Part shown: positions 1 through 8,777 of the stretch, one piece after another | Layout: every line of letters starts with the position of its first letter | How positions within the stretch are numbered: the first letter of the stretch is position 1 | Source: Pseudomonadota bacterium | GTDB lineage: Bacteria > Pseudomonadota > Gammaproteobacteria > Acidithiobacillales > Acidithiobacillaceae | NCBI GenBank assembly: GCA_021827445.1 | Contig: JAKAVW010000074.1 | Span: forward strand, 1-10,693 | Length of the DNA stretch: 10,693 nucleotides | Direction: 5' to 3' | Notes under the pieces: generated by a model | Databases searched by the model: none | The model's input: the letters and a program-made list of their open reading frames with translations, nothing else | What the model was told of the DNA's origin: nothing | Program-made: the position numbers and the translations under genes

Positions 1-2565
1 AGCAAACTATTCCCCGAACGCCGCGCCATCACGGCCAATTACCAGCTTTCCGACCCGGAAGCCGCGCTTTACACCGCAGTCACCGACTACGTCAAAGAAG
101 AAATGAACCGTGCCGACCAACTCGATGGCCAGCGCAAAGGCACCGTCGGCTTCGCACTGACGGCCTTGCAGCGCCGACTGGCCTCCAGCCCCGAAGCCAT
201 TTACCAATCCCTGAAACGCCGTCGCAACAAACTCCAGCGCCGGGTTGAAGAAGAAAAACTCCGCCAGCGTGGCCAGTTACTGGCGGAAACATTGGATTCG
301 GACCGCTTTAATCAGGTCAGCGACGACATCTGGGAATCCGCCGACACCCTTGCCCCCGACGCCTACGAAGAATTTGAAGAAGAAGTCGTCGATCAGGCTA
401 CCGCCGCCCAGACCATTGCCGAACTAGAAGCAGAAATCATCATCCTCGAAGGGCTGGAAGAACAGGCCCGGCAGGTCGTCCACTCCGGGCAGGATCGCAA
501 GTGGGACGAACTCTCCAACCTGCTGCAATCGTCTGCCATGCGCGAAGATAATGGCCTACAGCGCAAACTGATCATTTTTACCGAGCACCGCGACACCCTC
601 AACTATCTCGCCGTCAAAATTCGTGGCCTGATCGGCAATGAAGACGCCGTGACCATGATTCACGGGGGCGTCAAGCGCGAAGAACGCCGTAAGGTCCAAG
701 AGCTGTTCCGCAATGATCCCACCGTCCGCGTACTGCTCGCCACCGACGCGGCGGGCGAGGGCGTCAATCTGCAAAACGCCCATCTGATGGTCAACTACGA
801 CCTGCCTTGGAATCCCAACCGTCTGGAGCAGCGCTTTGGCCGTATCCACCGCATCGGCCAGACCGAAGTCTGTCACCTCTGGAACATGGTCGCTGCCGAA
901 ACCCGCGAGGGCGACGTCTTTCAGCGGCTTTTTGACAAGCTCGAAATCGAGCGTCAGGCCTTGGGTGGCCGGGTTTTTGACATCCTCGGTGAGGTTTTTG
1001 AGGAAAAAAGTCTCAAAGACCTGCTGATCGAAGCCATCCGCTATGGCGCCGACCCCGAGGTGCGCGCCCGCATGTGGCAAAAAATAGATGGGGCACTGGA
1101 TACCCGGCATCTGGAAAGCATCCTGCAGCGCAACGCCCTCTGCGAAGAGGTCATGGATACCAGCCGCCTTTTCGCCATTAAAGAAGAGATGGAGAAGGCC
1201 GAAGCCCGCAAGCTCCAGCCCTATTTCATCCGTTCTTTCTTCCAGCAGGCTTTCCGGCAACTGGGTGGTGCATTGCGCCCGCGTGAGGCGGGCCGCTATG
1301 AGATTACCCATGTCCCCGCCAGCATCCGTGAGCGGGACCGGCAAATTTCCGGGCGGGATCGCCGCAACAGCAATCCGGTTTTGCCCCGTTATGAGCGTGT
1401 CTGCTTCGAAAAACAGTATGTACGCATCAACGACCGTCCCGGCGCCGCGATGGCGAGCCTGCTGCACCCCGGTCACCCGCTGATGCAGGCGGTCACCGAC
1501 ATTGTTCTGGAGCAGCACCGTAACCAGCTCAAGCAGGGCGCCATTCTCGTGGATCCCGGTGACACCGGGCTGACGCCCCGGGTCCTGTTCATGGTCGATC
1601 ATTCGGTAAAAGAAGGCGCCGACCCCACGCGCGCCGTATCCCGACGGATGCAGTTTGTGGAAATCGACCCGCAGGGCAATACCATCAACGCCGGCTGGGC
1701 GCCCCATCTCGACCTGGAACCCATCGACCCGGCGGACAGGCCCTTGATTGCGGACATTCTGGCCGCCCCGTGGATCACTCAGAACCTCGAAGCGCAGGCG
1801 CTGGGCTACGCCTCGGCGCATCAGGTGCCCGAACATTTCGACGAAGTACGGCAGCGCCGCGAACTGATCGTGGATAAGACCCTGGCCGCCGTTCAGGAAC
1901 GCTTGGTCAAGGAAATCAACTACTGGTCGGATCGTTACATCAAGCTGCAAGACGATATTTCTGCCGGCAAGGACGTGCGCCTGACTCTGGAGAATGTCCG
2001 CCGCACCATTGACGATCTGGCTGCACGCAGGGAATCCCGCGAAAAAGAACTGCTGGCCATGCGCCACGTCATCTCGGCTACCCCCGTGGTGCTGGGTGGC
2101 GCATTGGTGATTCCGGCAGGGCTGCTGGCCCAGCGCAAAGGCGAGACGAGCGGCTGGACCGCCGATGCCGCCGCCCGCGCCCGTGTGGAGTGGATCGCCA
2201 TGCAGGCGGTGATGGACGCGGAACGCACCCTAGGCCATGAAGTCATCGATGTTTCCGCACAGAAATGCGGCTGGGACGTCACCAGCATGCCCGCTGCCAT
2301 TGACGGCAGACTTCCTCCTTCCCGGCACATCGAGGTCAAAGGCCGCGCCAAGGGCAGCAGCACTGTCACCGTCACCCGCAATGAAATCCTCTATGGACTC
2401 AACCAGCAGGACAAGTTCATCCTCGCCATCGTGCTGGTGGATGGTGAACAGCATGAGGGGCCATACTATGTGCGCAAGCCCTTTACGCAGGAGCCGGATT
2501 GGGCGGTCACCAGTATCAATCTGGATTTGGGGGAATTGCTCAAGCATATGGAGAAGCCATGCTGA
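1..2565 (+). CDS. SNF2/HepA-type DEAD/DEAH helicase, C-terminal part, with DUF3883-like domain (5' truncated)
   Basis: The frame is open from base 1, so the first ATG at 103 is internal and the gene starts outside the window; 854 codons remain. The visible part is the second RecA lobe and downstream regions. Motif IV (IIFTEHRDTL) lies near 571-600, motif V (LLATDAAGEGVNLQ) near 733-774, and motif VI (QRFGRIHRIGQ) at 829-861. This is the pattern of SNF2/RapA-like translocases; Walker A and DEAH motifs must lie upstream. A charged, probably coiled-coil stretch at about 200-480 precedes motif IV, as in large helicases with an insert between lobes. The C-terminus (about 2170-2490) resembles DUF3883, with GWD (D at 2275) and HIEVKG (E 2332, K 2338), a PD-(D/E)XK-like arrangement. 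By family knowledge such helicases move along duplex DNA in defence operons; acting with the DUF1156 methylase is inferred. It overlaps the next gene by 7 bases. Confidence 0.9.
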   Translation, partial: SKLFPERRAITANYQLSDPEAALYTAVTDYVKEEMNRADQLDGQRKGTVGFALTALQRRLASSPEAIYQSLKRRRNKLQRRVEEEKLRQRGQLLAETLDSDRFNQVSDDIWESADTLAPDAYEEFEEEVVDQATAAQTIAELEAEIIILEGLEEQARQVVHSGQDRKWDELSNLLQSSAMREDNGLQRKLIIFTEHRDTLNYLAVKIRGLIGNEDAVTMIHGGVKREERRKVQELFRNDPTVRVLLATDAAGEGVNLQNAHLMVNYDLPWNPNRLEQRFGRIHRIGQTEVCHLWNMVAAETREGDVFQRLFDKLEIERQALGGRVFDILGEVFEEKSLKDLLIEAIRYGADPEVRARMWQKIDGALDTRHLESILQRNALCEEVMDTSRLFAIKEEMEKAEARKLQPYFIRSFFQQAFRQLGGALRPREAGRYEITHVPASIRERDRQISGRDRRNSNPVLPRYERVCFEKQYVRINDRPGAAMASLLHPGHPLMQAVTDIVLEQHRNQLKQGAILVDPGDTGLTPRVLFMVDHSVKEGADPTRAVSRRMQFVEIDPQGNTINAGWAPHLDLEPIDPADRPLIADILAAPWITQNLEAQALGYASAHQVPEHFDEVRQRRELIVDKTLAAVQERLVKEINYWSDRYIKLQDDISAGKDVRLTLENVRRTIDDLAARRESREKELLAMRHVISATPVVLGGALVIPAGLLAQRKGETSGWTADAAARARVEWIAMQAVMDAERTLGHEVIDVSAQKCGWDVTSMPAAIDGRLPPSRHIEVKGRAKGSSTVTVTRNEILYGLNQQDKFILAIVLVDGEQHEGPYYVRKPFTQEPDWAVTSINLDLGELLKHMEKPC

Positions 2566-3743
2566 CCGACGAACAACTCAGGGCATTACTGCTGGATTTG
2601 GAGTCAGATCGTGTTGAGCGCACGGAATCGGTATCAAATACCGATAAATTTGGTCAGGCCATATGTGCTTTTGCCAACGATCTGCCCGATCATCGTCAGC
2701 CGGGTTATCTGCTGGTGGGTGTCAAGGACGATGGCGCCCTTTCAGGACTGATGGTGTCAGATGAGTTATTGAAAAACCTGGCAGCAATCCGTTCGGACGG
2801 AAACATTCTGCCCCAACCAATGATGAATGTGGCCAAATTCTCATTTGAAAAGGGCGAGGTTGCGGTAGTAGAGGTTTTTCCATCGGACCTTCCACCCGTC
2901 CGCTATAAGGGGCGTGTCCATATTCGCGTAGGCCCGCGTAAGGCTATTGCCAACGAACAGGAGGAGCGGGTTCTCAGCGAACGCCGGGTTGCACAGGCGC
3001 GCACGTTTGATGCCCGCCCCTGTTATGAGGCATCTATTGACGAATTGGCGCTCGGTCAGTTTGATGCCTATCGCCGCGAAGCGGTGGATCCGGAAACAAT
3101 CCAGGCAAATCACCGTCCCGTAGAGCAGCAACTGGCGTCTCTCCGTCTGTATGACCCGGAACGGTCTTGTCCGACGCATGCGGGAATTTTGCTGTTCGGC
3201 AAAAATCCACGCTTTTATATGCCCGGTGCCTATGTGCAGTATCTCAGATTGCCGGGGATAGATTTGACCGAAATACCAGAAGATCAGGCCGAAATTTCTG
3301 GCGACCTGCACTCAGTGCTCCGTGAACTGGAAGGCCGGATAAGACTGCTGATACACACATCCATGCGCGCCGTGAGCGCACTCGAAGAGAAATTGCTCCC
3401 CGATTATCCAGAATGGGCGCTGCGGGAACTGTTGATGAACGCTGTTATGCACCGCAACTACGACAGTAACACGCCCATTCGCTTTTATGCCTTCAGTGAT
3501 CACATCGAAGTCCAGAGCCCCGGAGGGTTGTATGGCGAAGCGACTCCGGAAAACTTCCCTACGCGTAACAGTTACCGCAACCCCATCATTGCGGAAGCCA
3601 TGAAGTCCCTCGGATTCGTGAATCGCTTCGGCTACGGCGTGCAGCGCGCCCAGGCATTACTGACCCAGAATGGTAATCCTCCGGCTGAGTTTGAATTCGA
3701 CGCGCATACGGTACTGGTCAAGATATATCGGAGGCCCGCATGA
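2559..3743 (+). CDS. AlbA_2 (Schlafen-like) DNA-binding domain plus GHKL ATP-binding domain protein
   Basis: The chosen ATG at 2559 gives 394 residues (MLTDEQLRALLLDLESDRVE). It has GGAG at 2550-2553 five bases upstream and overlaps the helicase stop by 7 bases; an upstream in-frame ATG at 2499 would extend 60 bases into the helicase and lacks support. Residues about 8-125 look like the AlbA_2/Slfn domain: ESDRVERTES, then AFAND and GYLLVGVKDDG. The C-terminal half looks like the HATPase_c_4 fold, with ELLMNAVMHRNY (E290, N294), the GHKL N-box, then SPGG (320-323) and NRFGYGVQRA (from 355). Proteins with this layout are often annotated as transcriptional regulators or putative DNA-binding ATPases and recur in defence islands. 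Some Schlafen-type domains act on nucleic acids, so an effector or sensor role is possible. The stop overlaps the ParA start as ATGA. Sampled GC is about 50%, below the helicase and methylase. Confidence 0.85.
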   Translation: MLTDEQLRALLLDLESDRVERTESVSNTDKFGQAICAFANDLPDHRQPGYLLVGVKDDGALSGLMVSDELLKNLAAIRSDGNILPQPMMNVAKFSFEKGEVAVVEVFPSDLPPVRYKGRVHIRVGPRKAIANEQEERVLSERRVAQARTFDARPCYEASIDELALGQFDAYRREAVDPETIQANHRPVEQQLASLRLYDPERSCPTHAGILLFGKNPRFYMPGAYVQYLRLPGIDLTEIPEDQAEISGDLHSVLRELEGRIRLLIHTSMRAVSALEEKLLPDYPEWALRELLMNAVMHRNYDSNTPIRFYAFSDHIEVQSPGGLYGEATPENFPTRNSYRNPIIAEAMKSLGFVNRFGYGVQRAQALLTQNGNPPAEFEFDAHTVLVKIYRRPA

Positions 3744-4723
3744 GGACTATCGCTTTTTTCAACAATAAGGGGGGCGTTGGTAAAACCTCCCTCGTTTATC
3801 ATCTTGCGTGGATGTTCGCCGACCACGGCATCAAAACCCTTGCCGTAGATCTGGACCCCCAGGCAAATCTTACGGCCATGTTTCTGGATGAAGATCGTCT
3901 GGAAGGTTTGTGGCCAGATGACGAGCACCCCGACACCGTTTATGGCGCCATTCGTCCCATACTGCGCGGCACAGGGGACATTGCACCACCGCATGTCGAG
4001 AAAATCACCGAGAATCTGGGTCTCATTGCGGGCGATCTGGGATTGTCCCGCTTTGAAGACAAGCTATCGGATGCCTGGCCGCGTTGCCATAATCGCGACG
4101 AATCCGCATTTCGCACCATGACCGCTTTTCATCGTCTTGTACAACAAGGTGCGAACTGGGGGGCCGAACTCGTATTGATTGACGTTGGGCCGAATTTGGG
4201 CGCCATCAATCGCTCCGCGTTAATCGCTTCAGATCAGGTTTGTTTGCCGCTGGCACCAGACCTTTTTTCCTTACAAGGACTCAAGAACTTAGGCCCAACC
4301 CTGCGGGAATGGCGGACCATTTGGGCTGACCTTCTCACCAAGGCACCGGCTGATTTGGCTATGCCGAAAGGCATGATGCAGCCCATGGGTTACATTGTCA
4401 TGCAGCATGGTATCCTCGATTCACGTCCCGTTAAGGCATACCAGCGCTGGATGGATCGTATTCCTACTGTTTACCGCGAAGCCGTGCTGGATGAAACCAT
4501 TTCGAGTCCGCCGAGTGTGGCCAATGATCCTTATTGCCTTTCACTGCTGAAGCATTATCGGAGCCTGATGCCCATGGCGATGGAAGCGCGCAAACCGATT
4601 TTCTTCCTTAAATCGTCAGATGGTGCAATTGGCGCGCACATCGAAGCCGTCCGGAGTTGCTATAGGGATTTTCAAAAACTCGCGGGAAAAATTGCCGCCG
4701 GCGCCGGCGTCGCTTTTACCTGA
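3740..4723 (+). CDS. ParA/MinD-family P-loop ATPase
   Basis: 327 residues. The N-terminus carries a deviant Walker A, NNKGGVGKTS, with signature Lys10 and P-loop Lys15; the Walker A' segment VDLDPQANLT has D37 and D39; the Walker B-like LIDVGPNLG has D148. This is the SIMIBI-class ParA/MinD pattern, whose members dimerise on ATP and bind DNA or membranes. The length exceeds that of minimal ParA proteins (about 200-260), and the C-terminal third (about 200-327) is not recognised. GGAGG at 3730-3734 precedes the ATG at 3740, which overlaps the upstream stop as ATGA, so translation is probably coupled. No ParB gene or obvious repeated centromere-like sites are visible, which argues against plasmid partition here. 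With the AlbA_2 gene it forms a tightly linked pair inside a helicase/methylase operon; a regulatory or activation role in that system is inference. A GC-rich 14-bp palindrome lies near its end (4696-4709). Confidence 0.85.
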   Translation: MRTIAFFNNKGGVGKTSLVYHLAWMFADHGIKTLAVDLDPQANLTAMFLDEDRLEGLWPDDEHPDTVYGAIRPILRGTGDIAPPHVEKITENLGLIAGDLGLSRFEDKLSDAWPRCHNRDESAFRTMTAFHRLVQQGANWGAELVLIDVGPNLGAINRSALIASDQVCLPLAPDLFSLQGLKNLGPTLREWRTIWADLLTKAPADLAMPKGMMQPMGYIVMQHGILDSRPVKAYQRWMDRIPTVYREAVLDETISSPPSVANDPYCLSLLKHYRSLMPMAMEARKPIFFLKSSDGAIGAHIEAVRSCYRDFQKLAGKIAAGAGVAFT

Positions 4724-4738
4724 TCACAGAGATAACGG

Positions 4739-7705
4739 ATGCACATCAAAACTCCCAAAAAACTCATCGAAGTCGCACTACCGCTGGACAAGATCAACGT
4801 CGCCGCCGCGCGCGAAAAGTCCATCCGTCACGGCCACCCCAGCACCTTGCATCTGTGGTGGGCGCGACGCCCCCTGGCAGCAGCGCGCGCGGTGATTTTT
4901 GCGCAGATGGTCAACGACCCCGGCTACCAGCAGGGTGGTGGCTTCAAATACGGGGTCAATAAGGAGAAAGCGGTTATCGAGCGCGAGCGGCTGTTCAAGA
5001 TCATCGAAGACCTCGTGCTCTGGGAAAACACCAACAACGAAACCGTGCTGGCTGCTGCCCGTGCCGAAATCCTGCGCAGTTGGCGCGAAACCTGCGAACT
5101 CAATAAAACCCACCCGCAGGCCGCCGAACTGTTCAATCCCGATAAGTTGCCGGCCTTTCATGACCCCTTTGCCGGTGGCGGTGCCCTACCGTTGGAAGCA
5201 CAGCGGCTGGGGCTGGAGAGTTACGCCTCTGATCTTAACCCCGTGGCCGTCACCATCAACAAGGCCATGATTGAGATACCGCCCAAATTTGCCGGTCTGC
5301 CCCCCGTAGGGCCGGTGGCGGAAGGTCAAGACAAGGTCAGCGAGGAGATGTTCGCCAAAAACTGGCAGGGCGCCCAGGGCCTAGCCGAAGATGTGCGCCG
5401 TTATGGAGCGTGGATGCGGGCGGAAGCCGAAAAACGCATCGGCCAGCTTTACCCCAAAATCGAAGTCACCGCCGATATGGTGGCCGAGCGCCCCGACCTC
5501 GCGCCGCAGTTCGGTCAAAAACTCACGGTCATCGCCTGGCTCTGGGCGCGCACCGTCAAAAGCCCCAACCCCGCCTTCAGCCACGTGGATGTGCCACTGG
5601 CCAGTACCTTTGTGCTGAGTAGCAAGGCGGGCAAAGAGGCGTATGTGCAGCCGGTGGCGGAAAGGGATGCTTATCGCTTTACCGTAAAAATGGGTGTGCC
5701 GCAGGAGGGTGCCAAGGGCGGGACCAAAGCCTTGGGACGGGGGGCGAACTTCCTTTGTTTGTTATCGAATACCCCTATTGGCGGTGATTACATTAAAGCC
5801 GAAGGCCAGGCGGGACGGATGGGCGCGCGGCTTATGGCGATTGTTGCCGAAGGGGTGCGCGGACGCGTTTATTTGGCTCCAACAACAGAGCATGAAGCGA
5901 TTGCCTGCCAAGCCTCTCCACAATGGAAACCCCAAGGCGATGTCCCTGCGAGGCTGACGGGTGGCACTTGTGTGCCTTATGGCATGAAGAAATGGGGCGA
6001 CCTCTTCACCCCCCGCCAACTCGTAGCGCTGACGACTTTTGCCGACCTCGTGCCCGAAGCCATCGCCCGCGTGCGCGAAGATGCAGCGCAGGCTTTTGCC
6101 GCACTGGCCGAAAGCCGGATGCAAGCCGCAAGCATACGCTCCGAAGATGCCGCCCATCACTCCGAAATCGCCGCCCTGCGCGATCCGAAGCCCCTTGACC
6201 AAGGCGGAACTGGTGCCGCAGCCTATGCGGAGGCGGTGGGGGTGTATTTGGCGCTTCTGGTCGACCAGGTGGCCAATCATTCGTCCTCAATATGTGGCTG
6301 GAATCACCCAAACACACAACTACGCAGCGTTTTTTCTCGGCAAGCACTCCCAATGACTTGGGATTATGCTGAAACAAACGTATTTTCAGACTCGTCTGGC
6401 AGTTTTAATAATTTATTCGAGCGCCAACTTAAGGGTTTTGTAGCACTAGGAAATATAGGGAGTGGTATTGCGCTTCAGGCCGATGCTTCTAGTCAAGAAA
6501 TAAGTACCCAGAAAGTGATATCCACCGACCCACCTTATTATGACAACATCGGCTATGCCGACCTATCAGACTTTTTCTATGTCTGGTTACGCAAGAGTCT
6601 AAAACCTATTTTCCCGAATCTCTACGCCACACTGGCTGTACCCAAGGCCGAAGAATTGGTGGCTACTCCCTATCGCCATGGAGGAAAAACGGAGGCCGAG
6701 GCTTTCTTCCTCGACGGCATGACTCGTGCCATGCACAATCTTGCCGTGCGTGCACACCCAGCGTTTCCCGTCACGATTTATTACGCATTCAAGCAAAGCG
6801 ATACTCAAGATGATATTGGCACCCACAGCACCGGATGGGAGACCTTTTTAGATGCCGTACTGCGAGCCGGTTTTGCGCTGACAGGCACTTGGCCAATGCG
6901 AACAGAAAAAGAAGGGCGCGTCATAGGTAACGGTACCAACGCCCTTGCCTCCAGCATCATCCTCGTCTGCCGCCCGCGTGCCCTGGATGCACCCAGCGTC
7001 AGCCGCCGCGCCTTCCTCCGCGAACTCAATGCCGCGTTGCCCGATGCCCTCCTCGACATGACCCGCGGCGGGGTCAATTCACCCGTTGCCCCGGTGGATT
7101 TAAGCCAGGCGATCATCGGTCCCGGCATGGCCATCTTCAGCCAGTACAGCGCGGTGCTGGAGGCCGACGGCACCCCCATGCGCGTCAAAACTGCCTTGCA
7201 ACTCATCAATCGCTTTTTTGCCGAAGACGACTTCGACCACGACACCCAGTTTTGTCTGGCCTGGTTTGAGCAGCAGGGCTGGGCCACCGGCAAATTCGGC
7301 GAGGCGGATGTACTGGCCCGCGCCAAGGGCACCAGCGTCGGCAGGCTGAGCGAGGCTGGCGTGGTGGACAGCAGCGGCGGCAACCTTCGATTGCTCAAAT
7401 GGGCCGAACTGCCGCGTGAATGGCCACCCGTCACCCATAGCAAAGCCCCCGTCTGGCAAGCCCTGCATCAACTCATCCGTGCCCTCAATCAGGACGGCGA
7501 AACCGCCGCCGGTGCCCTGCTGGCCCGCATGCCCGATCAGGCCGAAGCCATACGCGCTCTCGCATATCGTCTATATACCCTCTGCGAACGCAAAAGCTGG
7601 GCCGAAGATGCCCGTGCCTACAACGAACTGGTGGCTGCGTGGAACGGCATTGAACAGGCCGTCGGAGAGTCGGGAATCGTCGAAACGCAGAGACCACTGA
7701 TCTAA
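4739..7705 (+). CDS. DUF1156-family adenine-specific DNA methyltransferase
   Basis: 988 residues, starting 15 bases after ParA. The start region MHIKTPKKLIEVALPLDKIN, followed by REKSIRHGHPSTLHLWWARRPLAA, is the DUF1156 signature. The SAM-binding motif I is DPFAGGG (142-148), followed by SDLNPVA; the catalytic motif IV is DPPY (597-600) followed by YDNIGYADL. DPPY indicates amino (N6-adenine or N4-cytosine) methylation; adenine is the usual assignment. Residues about 260-400 (ARTVKSPNPAF, then YIKAEGQAGRMGARLMAIVAEG) form the family's middle region, without the paired cysteines of a zinc ribbon, and may hold target recognition. Beyond residue about 760 lies a mostly helical C-terminal extension. 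The product probably marks host DNA so that the helicase/nuclease components can tell self from non-self; this is inferred from context. Codons at about 6301-6540 are much poorer in GC (about 43%) than the rest (about 65%). The Shine-Dalgarno sequence is weak. Confidence 0.92.
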   Translation: MHIKTPKKLIEVALPLDKINVAAAREKSIRHGHPSTLHLWWARRPLAAARAVIFAQMVNDPGYQQGGGFKYGVNKEKAVIERERLFKIIEDLVLWENTNNETVLAAARAEILRSWRETCELNKTHPQAAELFNPDKLPAFHDPFAGGGALPLEAQRLGLESYASDLNPVAVTINKAMIEIPPKFAGLPPVGPVAEGQDKVSEEMFAKNWQGAQGLAEDVRRYGAWMRAEAEKRIGQLYPKIEVTADMVAERPDLAPQFGQKLTVIAWLWARTVKSPNPAFSHVDVPLASTFVLSSKAGKEAYVQPVAERDAYRFTVKMGVPQEGAKGGTKALGRGANFLCLLSNTPIGGDYIKAEGQAGRMGARLMAIVAEGVRGRVYLAPTTEHEAIACQASPQWKPQGDVPARLTGGTCVPYGMKKWGDLFTPRQLVALTTFADLVPEAIARVREDAAQAFAALAESRMQAASIRSEDAAHHSEIAALRDPKPLDQGGTGAAAYAEAVGVYLALLVDQVANHSSSICGWNHPNTQLRSVFSRQALPMTWDYAETNVFSDSSGSFNNLFERQLKGFVALGNIGSGIALQADASSQEISTQKVISTDPPYYDNIGYADLSDFFYVWLRKSLKPIFPNLYATLAVPKAEELVATPYRHGGKTEAEAFFLDGMTRAMHNLAVRAHPAFPVTIYYAFKQSDTQDDIGTHSTGWETFLDAVLRAGFALTGTWPMRTEKEGRVIGNGTNALASSIILVCRPRALDAPSVSRRAFLRELNAALPDALLDMTRGGVNSPVAPVDLSQAIIGPGMAIFSQYSAVLEADGTPMRVKTALQLINRFFAEDDFDHDTQFCLAWFEQQGWATGKFGEADVLARAKGTSVGRLSEAGVVDSSGGNLRLLKWAELPREWPPVTHSKAPVWQALHQLIRALNQDGETAAGALLARMPDQAEAIRALAYRLYTLCERKSWAEDARAYNELVAAWNGIEQAVGESGIVETQRPLI

Positions 7706-7706
7706 C

Positions 7707-8777
7707 ATGAGTGATTCGGCTATGACCAATGCGGTACTGATCGACGAAGGCCGCGACCTGATTGATCAGGCACGGCAGCATGTGGCCCAGACGGCCAACA
7801 GCACGCTGACGATGTTGTATTGGCAGATCGGGCAGCGCATCCACAAGGAAGTGCTGAAGAAAAAGCGTGCCGGATACGGGGAAGAGATTGTACCGACACT
7901 GTCCGCCCAGTTGGTGCGTGACTATGGGCAGGGCTTCGGGGCCAAGAATCTGGCGCGGATGATCCAGTTTGCCGAGGTTTTCCCCGACGAGCAGATTGTC
8001 GTATCGCTGGTACGACATTTAAGCTGGACCCACTTCATTGCACTGATCCCCCTGAAAAAGCCCTTGGAACGCGAGTTCTATGCCGAGATGTGCCGCATCG
8101 AACGCTGGAGTGTGCGTACCCTGCGCGAGCGCATCGGCAGCCAGCTTTACCTGCGCACTGCCGTCGCTAAAAAGCCGGAAGCGGTCGTGCAAGCCGAACT
8201 TAGCCACCTGCGTGCAGGTGGGCAGATGACGCCGGATATGGTTTTTCGTGATCCCTACATGCTGGATTTTCTCGGCTTGCCCGAGGGCTACAGCGAGCGC
8301 GATCTTGAGGCAGCCATCCTGCGCGACATGGAGCGCTTTTTGCTTGAATTGGGCGCAGGATTTACCTTTGTTGCGCGGCAGAAACGTATCACCGTCGGCC
8401 CCGATGATTTTTATCTGGATCTGCTGTTTTTCCACCGGCATTTGCGCCGACTGGTGGCGGTCGAGTTGAAATTGGAACAGTTCCAGCCTGCGCATAAAGG
8501 GCAGATGGAACTTTATCTGCGTTGGCTCGACAAGTACGACCGCACTCAGGATGAGGAATCGCCTATCGGACTGATTTTGTGCGCTGGCACCAACACGGAA
8601 CAGGTGGAGCTGATGCATTTGAGCAGCGCAAATATTCGTATTGCTGAATATCTGGACCACATCCCCGATATGAAGCTGATGCAGGCGCAATTGCACCGTG
8701 CTGTTTTGTTGGCCCGCGAACGCGCTGCCAGTGGTCAGTTGTCGCACGAACCAGATGCCGCCGGAGAGGACGTATGA
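7707..8777 (+). CDS. YhcG/DUF1016-family PD-(D/E)XK nuclease domain protein
   Basis: 356 residues, near the usual length for YhcG-type proteins. The N-terminal DUF1016_N-like helical domain (about 8-170) contains LYWQIGQRI, GYGEEIV and the LSWTHFIALIPL segment. The C-terminal YhcG domain ends with a PD-(D/E)XK core: DDFYLDLLFFHRHLRRLVAVELK, with D238, E253 and K255 all present, so catalysis looks intact. The ATG at 7707 begins one base after the methylase stop. A second ATG at 7722 (residue 6) is an alternative start, but the first sits at the tight junction. YhcG proteins are widespread and often linked to type I restriction or methylase loci. Serving as a nuclease partner in this methylase/helicase operon is a reasonable inference. 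Its stop overlaps a 17-codon frame (ATGA at 8774) that may be the remnant of a lost neighbour. Confidence 0.92.
   Translation: MSDSAMTNAVLIDEGRDLIDQARQHVAQTANSTLTMLYWQIGQRIHKEVLKKKRAGYGEEIVPTLSAQLVRDYGQGFGAKNLARMIQFAEVFPDEQIVVSLVRHLSWTHFIALIPLKKPLEREFYAEMCRIERWSVRTLRERIGSQLYLRTAVAKKPEAVVQAELSHLRAGGQMTPDMVFRDPYMLDFLGLPEGYSERDLEAAILRDMERFLLELGAGFTFVARQKRITVGPDDFYLDLLFFHRHLRRLVAVELKLEQFQPAHKGQMELYLRWLDKYDRTQDEESPIGLILCAGTNTEQVELMHLSSANIRIAEYLDHIPDMKLMQAQLHRAVLLARERAASGQLSHEPDAAGEDV

Noticed and set aside
556..2067. 503-codon open frame on the minus strand
   Set aside because: It lies wholly antisense to the helicase, whose motifs V and VI are clear. Long antisense frames are expected from GC-rich codon use, and the product shows no recognisable domain.
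2499..2558. Earlier in-frame start for the AlbA_2 gene
   Set aside because: It would overlap the helicase by 67 bases, adds sequence unlike the family, and the ATG at 2559 has a good GGAG at the right distance and a typical short overlap.
4696..4709. CGCCGGCGCCGGCG perfect palindrome near the end of the ParA gene
   Set aside because: It is inside coding sequence for Ala/Gly codons, and simple GC-rich repetition explains it; a short TTTT follows some bases later, but a terminator here would split a tightly spaced operon.
5500..5960. Apparent loss of zinc-binding cysteines in the middle of the methylase (SPNPAF, LCLLSNTP)
   Set aside because: I recall DUF1156 subfamilies with this cysteine-poor version, so it probably reflects the subfamily rather than a defect in this gene.
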